Source: Panopea generosa
Taxonomy: Eukaryota > Mollusca > Bivalvia > Adapedonta > Hiatellidae
Direction: 5' to 3'
NCBI GenBank assembly: GCA_029582155.1
Contig: CM055907.1
Span: 27,279,432 to 27,343,431 of the forward strand
Length of the DNA: 64,000 bases
Shown: piece by piece, positions 33,323 through 47,648 of the stretch
Layout: every line of letters starts with the position of its first letter
Position numbering within the stretch: the first letter of the stretch is position 1
The notes under the pieces: model-generated
What the model was told of the DNA's origin: nothing
The model's database searches: none
The model's input: the letters and a program-made list of their open reading frames with translations, nothing else
Translations under genes and position numbers: made by a program

Positions 33323-36300
33323 GGACAAGGTGGTGCACCCATTAACGGGTAAAACAAGGTGGTGCATCCACTTAGGCATTAAACAAGGTGGTGCACCCAT
33401 TAATGCGTTAAACAAGGTTGTGCACGAATTAAGGCGTTGAACAAGGTTGTGCACCTATTAATGCGTTAACAAGGTGGTGCATCCACTAAGGCATTCAACA
33501 AGGTGGTGCAGCTGTTTATGCGTTAAACAAAGGGGTGCATCCAGTAAGGCGTTAAACACGTTGGTGCAGCCATTGATGCGTTAAACAAGGTGGTGCAGCC
33601 ATTGATGCGTTAAACAAGTTGGTGCAGCCATTGATGCGTTAAACAAGGTGGTGCAGCCATTGATGCGTTAAACAAGGTGGTGCAGCCATTGATGCGTTAA
33701 ACAAGGTGGTGCAGCCATTGATGCGTTAAACAAGGTGGTGCAGCCATTGATGCGTTAAACAAGGTGGTGCAGCCATTGATGCGTTAAACAAGGTGGTGCA
33801 GCCATTGATGCGTTAAACAAGTTGGTGCAGCCATTGATGCGTTAAACAAGGTGGTGCAGCCATTGATGCGTTAAACAAGGTGGTGCAGCCATTGATGCGT
33901 TAAACAAGGTGGTGCAGCCATTGATGCGTTAAACAAGGTGGTGCAGCCATTGATGCGTTAAACAAGGTGGTGCAGCCATTGGTGCGTTAAACAAGTTGGT
34001 GCAGCCATTGATGCGTTAAACAAGGTGGTGCAGCCATTGATGCGTTAAACAAGGTGGTGCAGCCATTGATGCGTTAAACAAGGTGGTGCAGCCATTGATG
34101 CGTAAACAAGGTGGTGCAGCCATTGATGCGTTAAACAAGGTGGTGCAGCCATTGATGCGTAAACAAGGTGGTGCAGCCATTGATGCGTTAAACAAGGTGG
34201 TGCAGCCATTGATGCGTTAAACAAGGTGGTGCAGCCATTGATGCGTTAAACAAGTTGGTGCAGCCATTGATGCGTTAAACAAGGTGGTGCAGCCATCGAT
34301 GCGTTAAACAAGGTGGTGCAGCTATTGATGCGTTTAACAAGGTGGTACACCCACTATGGCATTAAACGAGATGGTGCATCCATTAATGCGTTTAACAAAG
34401 CGTTGCAATTATTAAGGTGTTAAACAAGGTGGTACATCCATTAATTGGTCAAACAAGGTGGTGCATCCATAAATGCGTTAAACAAGGTGGTGCATCCACT
34501 AAGGCATTAAACAAGGTGGTGCATCCATTAATGTGTTAAACAAGGTGGTGCATCCACTAAGGCATTAAACAATGTGGTGCATCCACTAATGCGTTGAACA
34601 AGGTGGTGCACCCATTAATGTGTTAAGCAACAAGGTGGTGCATCCATTAATGCGTTAAACAAGGTAGTGCACCTATTAACGGGTTTAACAAGGTGGTGCA
34701 CCCATTAACGGGTTAAACAAAGTGGCACATCCATTTATTGGTCAAACAAGGTGGTGTACCTATTAATACGTTAAACAAGGTGGTGCATCCATTAATGCAT
34801 TAAACAAGGTAGTGCATCAACCAAGGCATTAAACAAGGTGGTGCATCCATTAATGCGTTAAACAAGGTGGTGCAACCATTAAGCATTGAACAAGGTGGTG
34901 CACCCATGTTTGCGTTAAACAAGGTGGTGCACCCATTTATGCGTTAAACAAGGTGGTGCACCCATTAACGGGTTAAACAAGGTGGTGCATCCATTAATTG
35001 GTCAAACAAGGTGGTGCACCCATTAATGCGTTAAACAAGGTGGTGCATCCACTAAGGCATTAAACAAGACGGTGCATCTATTAATGCGTTAAACAAGGTG
35101 GTGCATCCACTGAGGCATTAAACAAGCTGGTGCATCCATTAATGGGTTAAACAAGGTGGTGCACCCATTAAGGCATTGAACAAGGTGGTGTTCCCATTAA
35201 TGCGTTAAACAAGGTGGTGCACCCATTAATGAGTTAAACAAGGTGGTGCATCCATTAATGAGTTAAACAAGGTGGTGCACCCATTAAGGCATTGAACAAG
35301 GTGGTACACCCATTAATGCGTTAAACAATGTGGTGCATCCATTAATGCATTAAACAAGGTAGTGCATCAACCAAGGCATTAAACAAGGTGGTGCATCCAT
35401 TAATGCGTTAAACAAGGTGGTGCAACCATTAAGCATTGAACAAGGTGGTGCACCCATGTTTGCGTTAAACAAGGTGGTGCATCCATTTATGCGTTAAACA
35501 AGGTGGTGCACCCATTAACGGGTTAAACAAGGTGGTGCATCCATTAATTGGTCAAACAAGGTGTTGCACCCATTAATGCGTTAAACAAGGTGGTGCATCC
35601 ACTAAGGCATTAAACAAGACGGTGCATCTATTAATGCGTTAAACAAGGTGGTGCATCCACTGAGGCATTAAACAAGGTGGTGCATCCATTAATGGGTTAA
35701 ACAAGGTGGTGCACCCATTAAGGCATTGAACAAGGTGGTGTTCCCATTAATGCGTTAAACAAGGTGGTGCACCCATTAATGAGTTAAACAAGGTGGTGCA
35801 TCCATTAATGAGTTAAACAAGGTGGTGCACCCATTAAGGCATTGAACAAGGTGGTACACCCATTAATGTGTTAAACAAGGTGATGCATCCATTACTGCGT
35901 TAAACAAGGTGGTGCACCCATTAATGCGTTAAACAAGGTGGTACACCCATTTATGCGTTAAACAAGGTGGTGCATCTATTACGGCGTTAAACAAGGTGGT
36001 GCACCCATTAATGCGTTAAACAAGGTGGTGCATCCATTAATGAGTTAAACAAGGTGGTGCATCCATTAATGAGTTAAACAACCCATTAATAAGTTAAACA
36101 AGGTGGTGCAACCGTTAATGAGTTAAACAAGGTGGTGCATCCATTTATGCGTTAAACAAGATGGTGCATCCAATAAGGCATTAAACAAATTGGCGCATCC
36201 ATTAATGCGTTAAACAAGGTGTTGCATCCATTAAAGTGTTAAACAAGGTAGTGCATCCATTTATGGGTTAAATTAGGTGGCGCATCCATTGAGGCTTTTA

Positions 36301-39300
36301 ACAAGATGGCGCATCCATTAATGCGTTAAACAAGGTGGCGCATTTATTAATGCGTTAAACAATGTGGTGCATCTATTAATGAGTTAAACAAGGTGGCACA
36401 TCTATTAATGCGTTAAACAATGTGGCGCATCTATTAATGAGTTAAACAATGTGGCGCATCTATTAATGAGTTAAACAAGGTGGCACATCTATTAATGCGT
36501 TAAACAAGGTGGCACATCTTTTAATGAGTTAAACAAGGTGGCACATCTATTAATGCGTTAAACAATGTGACGTATCTATTAATGCGTTAAACAAGGTGGC
36601 ACATCTATTAATGCGTTAAACAATGTGACGTATCTATTACTGCGTTAAACAAGGTGTCGCATCCATTAATGCGTTAAACAATATGGCACATCCATTAATG
36701 CGTTAAACAAGGTGGCACATCTATTAATGCATTAAACAAGGTGGCGCATCTATTAATTGGTTAAAAAAGGTTGTGCATCCATTAATGTGTTAAACAAGGT
36801 GGCGCATCCATTAATGAGTTAAACAAGGTGGCACATCTATTAATGTATTAAACAAGGTGGCACATCCATTAATGCGTTAAACAAGACTTCCATTAATGCG
36901 TTAAACAAGGTGGCACATCTATTAATGCGTTAAACAAGGTGGCACATACATTAATGCGTTAAACAAGGTGGTGCATCCATTAATGCGTTAAACAAGGTGG
37001 CGCATCAATTAATGCATTAAACAAGTTGGCACATACATTAATGCATAAAACAGGTTGGCGAATCTATAAATGTATTAAACAAGGTGGTGCATCTATTAAT
37101 GCATTAAACAAGGTGGCACATACATTAAAGCATTAAACAAGATGGTGCATCCATTTAGACGTTAAACAAGGTAGTGCACGAATTAAGTTGTTAAACAAGT
37201 GATGCCTCTATTAATGTGTTAAACAAGATGGTGCATCCATTGATGCGTTTAACAAGGTGGTGTACAAATAAAGATGCTTAACAAGGTGGTGCATCCATTA
37301 AGGCATTAAACAAGGTGGTTCATCCATTAATGCAGTACGAATTATGGCGTTAAACATGGTTGTATGTTCATTAAGGCATTAAACAAGGTGGTGCATCCAT
37401 TAATGCATTAAACAATGTGGTGCATCCATTGAGGTATCTAACAATGTGGTGCACCCATTAAGGCGTTAACAAGGTGGTGCATGCATTAAGGCATTAAACA
37501 ATGTGGTGCATCCATTTAGGCGTCTAACAAGGTGGTGCATTCATTAATGCGTTGAACAATTTGATGCACCCATTAAGGCGTTAAACAAGGTGGTGCAGCC
37601 ATTACTGCGTTAAACAAGACAGCGCATACATAAAGGCATTAAACAAGTTCGCGCATCCGTAAATGCGTTAAACAAGATGGTGCATCCAGTCAGGCGTTAA
37701 ACAAGGTGGCGCATCCATTAATGCACTAAACAAGATGGCGCTACCATCAAGGAGTTAAACAAGTTGGCGCATCCATAAATGCGTTTTCCAAGGTGGTGCA
37801 TTCATTTATGCGTTGAATAAGGTGGTGCATCCATTAATGCTTTAAACAAGGTGGTGCATCCATTGATGTGTTAAACAAGGTGGTGCATCCGTTAATGTGT
37901 TAAACAAGGTGGCACACCCATTAAGGCGTTAAACAAGGTGGTGCAGCCATTACTGCGTTAAACAAGACACCGCATACATAAAGGCATTAAACAAGTTGGC
38001 GCATCCTTTAATGCGTAAAACAAGATGGTGCAACCATTCAGGCGTTAAACAAGGTGGCACATCCATTAATGCACTAAACAAGATGACGCTACCATCAAGG
38101 AGTTAAACAAGTTGGCACATCCATAAATGCGTTTTCCAAGGTGGTGCATCCATTTATGCGTTGAATAAGGTGGTGCATCCATAAATGCTTTAAACAAAGT
38201 GGTGCATCCACTGATGTGTTAAACAAGGTGGTGCATCCGTTAATGTGATAAACAAGGTGGTGCACCCATTAATGCGTTAAACAAGATGGTGCATCCACTA
38301 AGGCATTAAACAAGGTGGTGCATCCATTAATGCGTTAAACAAGGTGGTGCATCTATTAATGCGTTAAACAAGGTGGCGCATCTATTAATTGGTTAAAAAA
38401 GGTGGCGCATCCATTAATGGGTTAAACAAGGTGGCACATCCATTAATGAGTTAAACAAGGTGGCACATCTATTAATGTATTAAACAAGGTGGCACATCCA
38501 TTAATGCGTTAAACAAGACTTCCATTAATGCGTTAAACAAGGTGGCACATCTATTAATGCGTTAAACAAGGTGGCACATCTATTAATGCGTTAAACAATG
38601 TGACGTATCTATTACTGTGTTAAACAAGGTGTCGCATCCATTAATGCATTAAACAATGTGGCACATCCATTAATGCGTTAAACAAGGTGGCACATCCATT
38701 AATGCGTTAAACAAGGTGGCACATCTATTAATGCGTTAAACAAGGTGGCGCATCTATTAATTGGTTCAAAAAGGTGGTGCATCCATTAATGGGTTAAACA
38801 AGGTGGCGCATCCATTAATGAGTTAAACAAGGTGGCACATCTATTAATGTATTAAACAAGGTGGCACATCCATTAATGCGTTAAACAAGACTTCCATTAA
38901 TGCGTTAAACAAGGTGGCACATCTATTAATGCGTTAAACAAGGTGGCACATACATTAATGCGTTAAACAAGGTGGTGCATCCATTAATGCGTTAAACAAG
39001 GTGGCGCATCAATTAATGCATTAAACAAGTTGACACATACATTAATGCATAAAACAAGATGGCGAATCTATAAATGTATTAAACAAGGTGGTGCATCTAT
39101 TAATGCATTAAACAAGGTGGCACATACATTAAAGCATTAAACAAGATGGTGCATCCATTTAGACGTTAAACAAGGTAGTGCACGAATTAAGTTGTTAAAC
39201 AAGTGATGCCTCTATTAATGTGTTAAACAAGATGGTGCATCCATTGATGCGTTTAACAAGGTGGTGTACAAATAAAGATGCTTAACAAGGTGGTGCATCC

Positions 39301-42300
39301 ATTAAGGCATTAAACAAGGTGGTTCATCCATTAATGCAGTACGAATTATGGCGTTAAACATGGTTGTATGTTCATTAAGGCATTTAACAAGGTGGTGCAT
39401 CCATTAATGCATTAAACAATGTGGTGCATCCATTGAGGTATCTAACAAGGTGGTGCACCCATTAAGGCGTTAACAAGGTGGTGCATGCATTAAGGCATTA
39501 AACAATGTGGTGCATCCATTAAGGCGTCTAACAAGGTGGTGCATTCATTAATGCGTTGAACAATGTGATGCACCCATTTAGGCGTTAAACAAGGTGGTGC
39601 AGCCATTACTGCGTTTAAACAAGACAGCGCATACATAAAGGCATTAAACAAGTTCGCGCATCCGTAAATACGTTAAACAAGATGGTGCATCCAGTCAGGC
39701 GTTAAACAAGGTGGCACATCCATTAATGCACTAAACAAGATGGCGCTACCATCAAGGAGTTAAACAAGTTGGCGCATCCATAAATGCGTTTTCCAAGGTG
39801 GTGCATTCATTTATGCGTTGAATAAGGTGGTGCATCCATTAATGCTTTAAACAAGGTGGTGCATCCATTGATGTGTTAAACAAGGTGGTGCATCCGTTAA
39901 TGTGTTAAACAAGGTGGCACACCCATTAAGGCGTTAAACAAGGTGGTGCAGCCATTACTGCGTTAAACAAGACACCGCATACATAAAGGCATTAAACAAG
40001 TTGGCGCATCCTTTAATGCGTAAAACAAGATGGTGCAACCATTCAGGTGTTAAACAAGGTGGCGCATCCATTAATGCACTAAACAAGATGGCGCTACCAT
40101 CAAGGAGTTAAACAAGTTGGCACATCCATAAATGCGTTTTCCAAGGTGGTGCATCCATTTATGCGTTGAATAAGGTGGTGCATCCATAAATGCTTTAAAC
40201 AAAGTGGTGCATCCACTGATGTGTTAAACAAGGTGGTGCACCCGTTAATGTGATAAACAAGGTGGCACACCCATTAAGGTGTTAAACAAGGTGGTAAATC
40301 CATTAAGGTGTTGAACAAGGTGGTGGACGAATTTAGGCACTAAACAAGGTGGTGCATCTTTTAAGGAGTTAAACAAGATGGTTCACCCATTAATGCCGTG
40401 GGAAAGAAGGCGTTAAACAAGGTGGTGCACCCGTTAATGCGATAAATAAGGTGAGGCATCCGTTAAGGCATGGAACAAGGTAGTGCACCCATTAATGCGT
40501 TAAACAATGTGGTGCAGCCATTAAGGCATTAAACAAAGTGGTGCACCCATTAATGCGTTAAACAAGGTGGTGCACCCATTTATGCATTTAACAAGGTGGT
40601 GCTCCCATTAATGCGTTCAACAAGGTGGTGCACCCATTAAGGTGTTAAATAAGGTAGTGCAGCCATTAATGCATTAACAACGTGGTGCATGCACTATGGC
40701 ATGAAACAAGTTGGTGCACCCATTAATGCGTTAAACAAGGTGGTGCGCCCATTTATGCGTTTAACAAGGTGGTGCACCCATTAATGCTTTCAACAAGGTG
40801 GTGCACCCATTAATGTGATAACAAGGTGGTGCACCATTAAAGCGTTAAACAAGGTGGTACATCCATTAATGCGTTAAACAATGTTGTGCACGAATTAAGG
40901 CGTTAAACAGGGTGGTGCACCCATTAATGTGTTAAACAAGGTGGTGCACTTGTTAAGGCGTTAACAAGGTAATGCATCCATTAAGGTGTTAAAAAAGGTG
41001 TTGCACCCATTAATGCGTTAAACAAGGTGGTGCAACTATTAACGCGTTAAACAAAGTTGTGCACAAATTAAGGCGTTAAACAAGGTGGCGCACCCATTAA
41101 TGTGTTAACAAGGTAGTGCATCGACTAAGGCATTAAACAAGGTGGTGCAACTGTTAATGGGTTAAACAAAGGGGTGCATCCATTAAGGCGTTAAACAAGG
41201 TGGTGCAGCCATTAAAGGGTTTAACAAGGTGTTGCACCCATTGGTGCGTTAAACAAGGTGGTGCAGCCATTAAGGTGTTAAACAAGGTGGTGCATCCATT
41301 AATGCGTTAACAAGGTTGTGCATCCACTATGGCATTAAACGAGATGGTGCATCCATTTATGCGTTAAACAAAGCGGTGCATCCATTTAGGCGTTAAACAA
41401 GGTGGTACATCCATTAATGCATTAAACAAGGTGGTGCATCCACTAAAGCATTACACAAGGTGGTGCATCCATTAATGCGTTAAACAAGGTTGTGCATCCT
41501 TTAATGCGTTAAACAAGGTGGTGCACCCATTGAGGCATTTAACAAGGTGGTGCATCCACTTAGGCATTAAACAAGGTGGTGCATCCATTAATGCGTTAAA
41601 CAAGGTGGTCCATCCACTAAGGCATTAAACAAGGTGATGCATTTATTAACGGGTTAAACAAGGTGGTGCACCCATTAACGGGCTAAACAAGGTGGTGCAT
41701 CCATTAATGCGTTAAACAAGGTGGTGCATCCATTAAGGCATTGAACAAGGTGGTGCATCCACTAAGGCATTAAACAAGGTGGTGCATCCATTAATGCATT
41801 AAACAAGGTGGTGCACCCATTAATGCGTTAAACAAGGTGGTGCATCTACTAAGGCATTAAACAAGGTGGTGCATCCATTAATGCGTTAAACAAGTGGTGC
41901 ATCCACTAAGGCATTAAACAAGGTGATGCATCCATTAATGCGTTAAACAAGATGGTGCATCTATGAAGGCGTTAAAGAAGGTGGTGCACCCATTAACGGG
42001 TTAAACAAGGTGGTGCATCCATGAATGCGTTAAACATGGTGGTGCACCCACTAAGGCACTAAACAAAGTGGTGCAGCCATTAATGTGTTAAACAAGGTGG
42101 TGCACCCATTAATGCGTTAAACAAGGTGGTGCATCGATAAGGCATTAAACAATGTGGTGCATCCATTAATGCGTTAAACATGGTGGTGCACCCATTAATG
42201 CGTTAAACAAGGTGGTGCATCCATTAAGGCATTGAACAAGATGGTGCATCCATTAATGCGTTTAACAAGGTGGTGCATCCACGAATGCGTTAAACAAGGT

Positions 42301-43735
42301 GGTGCATCCACTAAGGCATTGAACAAGGTGGCACATCCATTAAGGCATTGAACAAGGTGGTGTATCCATTAATGCGTTAAACAAGGTGGTGCATCCACTT
42401 AGGCGTTAAACAAGGTGGTACATCCACTAAGGCATTGAACAAGGTGGTGCATCCATTAAGCCATTTAACATGGTGGTGCATCCACTAAGGCATTAAACAA
42501 GGTGGTGCATCCATTAATGCGTTAAACATGTTGGTGCACCCATTAATGCGTTAAACAAGGTGGTGCATCCATTAATGCGTTAAACAAGGTGGTGCTTCCA
42601 TGAAGGCATAGAACAAGATGGTGCACCCATTAACTGGTTAAACAAGGTCCTGTAATGCGTGAAACAATGTGGTGCACCCATTAAGGCATTGAACAAGGTG
42701 ATGCATCCACTAAGGCATTAAACAAAGAAGTGCATCCATTAACGCGTTAAACAACGTGGTGCACCCATTAATGCGTTAAACAAGGTGGTGCATCCACTTA
42801 GGCATTAAACAAGGTGGTGCATCCATTAATGCGTTAAACATGGTGGTGCACTTATTTATGCGTAAAAGAAGGTGGTGCATCCATTAAGGCATTGAACAAG
42901 GTGATGCATCCATGAAGGTATTAAACAAGGTGGTGCATCCATTAATGCGTTTAACAAGGTGGTGCATCCATTAAGGCATTGAACAAAGTGGCGCACCCAT
43001 TCAAGCGTTAAACAAGCAGGTACATCCATTAATGGGTTAAACAAGGTGGTTCACCCATTTAGGCGTTAAACAAGGTGGTGCATCTACTAAGACATTAAAC
43101 AAGGTGGTGCATCCATTAATGCGTCAAACAAGCAGGTACATCCATTAATGGGTTAAACAAGCGGGTGCATCCACTAAGGCATTGAACAAGGTGGTGTACC
43201 CATTGAGGCGTTAAACAAGGTGGTGCACCCATTAAAGCATTAAACAAGGTGGTACACCCATTAATGCGTTAAACAAGGTGGTGCATCTATGAAGGCGTTA
43301 AACAAGGTGGTGCACCCATTAAGACGTTAAGCAAAGTGGCGCACCCATAAATGCGTTAAACAAGCAGGTACATCCATTAATGGGTTAAACAAGGTGGTTC
43401 ACCCATTTAGGCGTTAAACAAGGTGGTGCATCTACTAAGACATTCAACAAGGTGGTGCATCCATTAATGCGTTCAACAAAGTGGTGCATCCATTAAGGTG
43501 TTGAACAAGGTGGTACACCAATTAATGCGTTAAACAATGTGGTGTATTTATTAATGAGTTAAACAAGGTGGTGAATTCATTAATGCGTTAAACAAGGTGG
43601 TTCGCGAATAAAGGCGTTAAACAAGGTGGTTCACGAATAAAGGCGTTAAACAAGGTGGTTCACTAATAAAGGCGTTAAACAAGGTGGTTCACGAATAAAG
43701 GCGTTAAACAAGGTAGTACATCCATTTAGGTCTCA
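33323..43735 (+). repeat. ~10.4-kb tandem array of a 29-bp unit (roughly 360 copies)
   Basis: The unit is GTTAAACAAGGTGGTGCA followed by (C/T)CCATTAATGC, all copies in one orientation. Three zones are visible. The core at 33545-34330 has near-identical copies with CAGCCATTGATGC, with only a G/T variant and a one-base deletion (about 34101 and 34157). A mixed zone follows with alternating ATGCGTT and AGGCATT subtypes. A third zone, about 36200-40300, is rich in GGTGGC(A/G)CAT variants and higher-order duplications. The array closes with four GTTCACGAATAAAGGC units. No ORF of note is present. Confidence 0.96.
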
Positions 43736-46700
43736 GTTAACAATTACCTCCCTTGCATGATGGTACCAAGAGTCTTACACCCAAAAATTAGAGCTGTGTT
43801 GAAAATGCATAAAATATCATATTTCTTTGTGTATATAGGAACATTTTCATGATTACTGCCAAGTTTGGATGACATTGGGAACTGTTTGATGAAGCTATAA
43901 CAGTTTAAAGATGCGTAGTGGTACACTGCAACAAATGGGCAGAATTGTCAAAAATGAAGGGGTGTCATCAAACCATCGAAATTGTGAAAAAGTTATCTGG
44001 TCAACCCCATGTTTTTTTCTGCATAATTGGACCAACAGAGGACTAGCTATGGGAAAAAGGCATTTGTAGAACCATTGGAAATGTATCCAGTGTTCCAGAA
44101 GTGCTTTTCTCTATATGTAGAGCAATGCAATATTAATTGTTGTGTGAGACGTTAAGGTGTTAAACAAGGTGGTATTCAATCACCAAGTGGGTTCACTATA
44201 TTGCTTTTTAAACAAATATTGACGCATTACATATATCATTTTTGACTGATGTCATAGTCAAAATTGTTATAGTTTATCATTGTCTTAACACCATAATATG
44301 TATCTAAATAATGCCTATTGGTTGTGTTACTATCACTTGATTAAGTACACTACTGTTCTGTATACCACTTAACTAACGTATCTATCACAATGTACCGTCA
44401 GTTATTGCCACAAGACTCACCGCTGTCAAAACGTATCTTTTGTTACATATACTAATTTGTACATCTTGTGTATTGACACTTCGAATATACTAAAATTTCG
44501 CCGTTACTGTCTTACGATTGTGTATTGACACGCCAACATGAACTGGCTGGTTTGTGGTATATACTGCGTGCGTGCGTGCGTGTGTGATAAAACATACTAA
44601 TGATTGTAATGTTTTGCACTATATGCGCATTATCACACACATTTCTAACATGTTTATTACCAATGATAACTGAGTTCAATATGTATATTCACAGTTTAAT
44701 TAATTGTTTTTATTTAGAATAAAGCACACATACAATGTAAATATTCGGGATGTCACACTGAACGAAATCGTAGAAGACATTCATGTACATGTTTTTGCAA
44801 AAACTGCACCATTATATCAACTATAGCCTTGTGTTTATATGGTAGTATTATCACACAGCATGTTGAAAAGCAGCACGAGTTAAGTGTAATTTAAAAATAA
44901 TGCACCAATCAAAATACTTACAAAAAACAATTAAAAGCTAAAACAACAAAGTTATGTTCAATATGAGTCAACTATATTATGAACACACTCCAGCATAACT
45001 AAACTAAATGCACCACTACATAAAAGAACACATACATAAACATAAAGTTTGCAATCAATTGTCCATCAACATTGGAAGTTGATTGCAAGTGCATTGTTGT
45101 AGAGAAGAAATTTATACTTAAATGGGATTTATAAACCATGAGATCTAACATATTTCAAAAAAATATTTGTATAAAAGCTTATGATTATTCAACTGAAATG
45201 CATTTGAACTATTTTGGATAAATACTATTCTGATATATTTTTTAAATATGTAACATATAATTGATCAATGTATAACTGGACCCTGATTATTGTTTTGTTG
45301 GAAAACAGTTTAATTTGAATAAGAACAGAACAGAATATATATTTTATTAGGATTTGTACAAAGTAAGAATATGGTCTGTTCCGTACCTGTCAGCACTGTT
45401 ATCATGCATAGTACGTCTCGGGACCGTCAGTTATTGTTGGTTTGACAATACCGCCACCGTGATTTGTAGCCATTCATCACGCCTGACAAGAGAAAGACTT
45501 ACCTGTTATACATGTTTTTGTGCTGTTACTGGCGGGACGCTAGCGGGCATATTATTTGATAGGTGCCGGTCAATAATAGCTTGGAAGGGCAGCTGGGAAC
45601 AGTCTTCCTATTTTATGGAATAATTCCGTTTCCAAGGTTTGTTACATTTTTATTACATCTGAAATGACTAAATGTATGCTTATTTGTTCTTTTCGGATTT
45701 TTTTGTTGATTCAAACACGCTTTTTATCATAAGGATATTACTTTAATACAGGTATCATCATTGTGTTACTACATTCCTTTTACTTAGTTTAAACACATGC
45801 TATTAAAAAAAACCATACAATATATTCAATAACATTACAGGACTGAAACGGAAGAAAAATGCTTATAGTCATTTTATTTGTATTTTCAATAGTATTGCAT
45901 TTGGACCCTGGTAAATTTGAATAAATATCTGTTCATTAACAAGAAAGTGTTTTATCTTTAACATTTGTACTGTTAATAAAGTTATCTCCGCGAATCAACT
46001 AGTCACGGGAAGGGTCGTAACTTATGCTGTTAAGACTTGTGGCTCGAACCCTAATGTACACATCATGGCAATAACATATGTTTAAATCCAAACAAACACT
46101 TAATTCTGTTATTATTAATACGAAAAACGAATGACACTTTTCATTTAGTATATACAGAAATATTGTTGGTTTCAGTCAAGGAGTTATATAGAGAAGGAAA
46201 GGCAACTTATTGAGATTTGTGAACGCTCGCGTATTCACGCAAACTCTCGCAATATCTCGTTTTCAATTATCTTAACTCCATTCGCCTTAGGAATACAAAT
46301 TAAAATGCTTATTTGAAAGAATGGAATTCTCATCAAAACAATACCATTCACAGCAGTTTGTGTTTTAAGTTGTACTTCTGATTACAAAATGTGTATACTG
46401 CAGCTAAAATTATGATAACAACAAAATTACGAGAAATTTCATATCTTTATTTCAAGACCATTTTGCGTGATCAAAACATTAAAGCATCTAAGATTACCTA
46501 CAACATACATATAATGTACAAGAAAGAAGTTGTCGGTGAATTTTAAATAATTAACTTGCCAAATAACTAATCCTTCGTGTGCTATTTTATAAACTATTTT
46601 ATCAATATTTATTCGGGAGATGCAAGTTTCCTATCCTTCTATACAGGTCTTGTTCTAGTGCAATGTTATTTCATTTCATTGATTGCTCGTTGTAATGTCA

Positions 46701-47245
46701 TGGCCACGAGTGGTGAACGTGCCAATTTCAGTGCACCGAGTTAAATTTAATTGATATTTCAATGACGCCTATCACTTTTTAAATTTTATTTTCGGATTAA
46801 AAACTGGGAAAATACAATGAACAATTTCATTATTTTTACATTGAAATTATATAAAAACAATTCACCGAGAACATATCTGCACTCTATCAAATATCATAAA
46901 ACATCTTGAGTACAATGTTTTATTCATAATTTATATATGTGCATCTTCCACAATGGAACACAATAATGTGTTTTATACATTAAGTGGCCAATAAATTTTC
47001 AGACGTTTTGTCTGTTTTAACAAACTCGGTATACTTATAACGGTGACATTTATGAGTATTTAAATTGCTGAAAATGTTAAATAATGCGAATTAGAGATTT
47101 GCATAACATTTTATTTGTTCGAACTTTTAATTACCAAATGGTGTTCAGAAATTTGACAATTTGTGTATACATGTACTTGAAAAAACATTCAATTTGTCAC
47201 TTCTTTCGCTTTGTAATACGGAAATATATGACACACATGTCTGAT
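43736..47245. other. Mostly unique sequence after the array, no gene recognised
   Basis: It holds one orphan array unit near 44150-44174 (GTTAAGGTGTTAAACAAGGT) and a short (GCGT)n near 44566. The 89-aa ORF at 45354-45623 has no recognisable domain. Confidence 0.5.
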
Positions 47246-47247
47246 GA

Positions 47248-47430
47248 CTGAGTGATCTAAGGCAATGTCTTAAGATCACTTACCTTTCATGGCCGAAGTC
47301 GTGTATTCGAGCCCAATTTAACAGGATTACTTGGTGAGAAAGTTGGCCAGTAACTTGTTGACAGAGAGTGGTTGTATTCATATTTATTTGGAGGTATTCC
47401 TCGGCCAGTAACATTATGTGCTCTGGGTTG
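47248..47430 (+). mobile_element. SINE family C, highly diverged copy (C7)
   Basis: GAGTGATCTAAGGCAATGTC (A-box side), CGTGTATTCGAGCCC (B-box side) and GGTGAGAAAGTTGGCCAGTA occur in family C order. Many substitutions suggest an old insertion. Confidence 0.6.
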
Positions 47431-47545
47431 AAAAAGATATAACTTTCCATTCTTTGGCTATATAATGTGGAAATTAATCACAGACAAAACTGTACCTTGT
47501 TACTTTTGAAATAAATAAATAAAAAAAACCCGGAACGGTATATAT

Positions 47546-47648
47546 GTTCCATGCCGAGAAGTACTAGTATGGCATACTTCTTATTTACTTGTATTTGTTC
47601 CATGCCGAGAAGTACTAGTATGGCATACTTCTTATTTACTTGTATTTC
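47546..47648 (+). repeat. 51-bp perfect tandem duplication containing palindromes
   Basis: TTCCATGCCGAGAAGTACTA and the following bases to CTTGTATTT occur at 47547 and 47598, exactly 51 bp apart and identical. Each copy holds ATGCC...GGCAT and GAAGTA...TACTTC inverted pairs. Confidence 0.88.

Noticed and set aside
33323..43735. CRISPR array
   Set aside because: Units are contiguous 29-bp tandem repeats without unique spacers, in a eukaryotic setting with spliced genes.
45354..45623. 89-aa ORF with several Cys as a small secreted protein
   Set aside because: No signal peptide, no recognisable Cys framework and no splice or promoter support.
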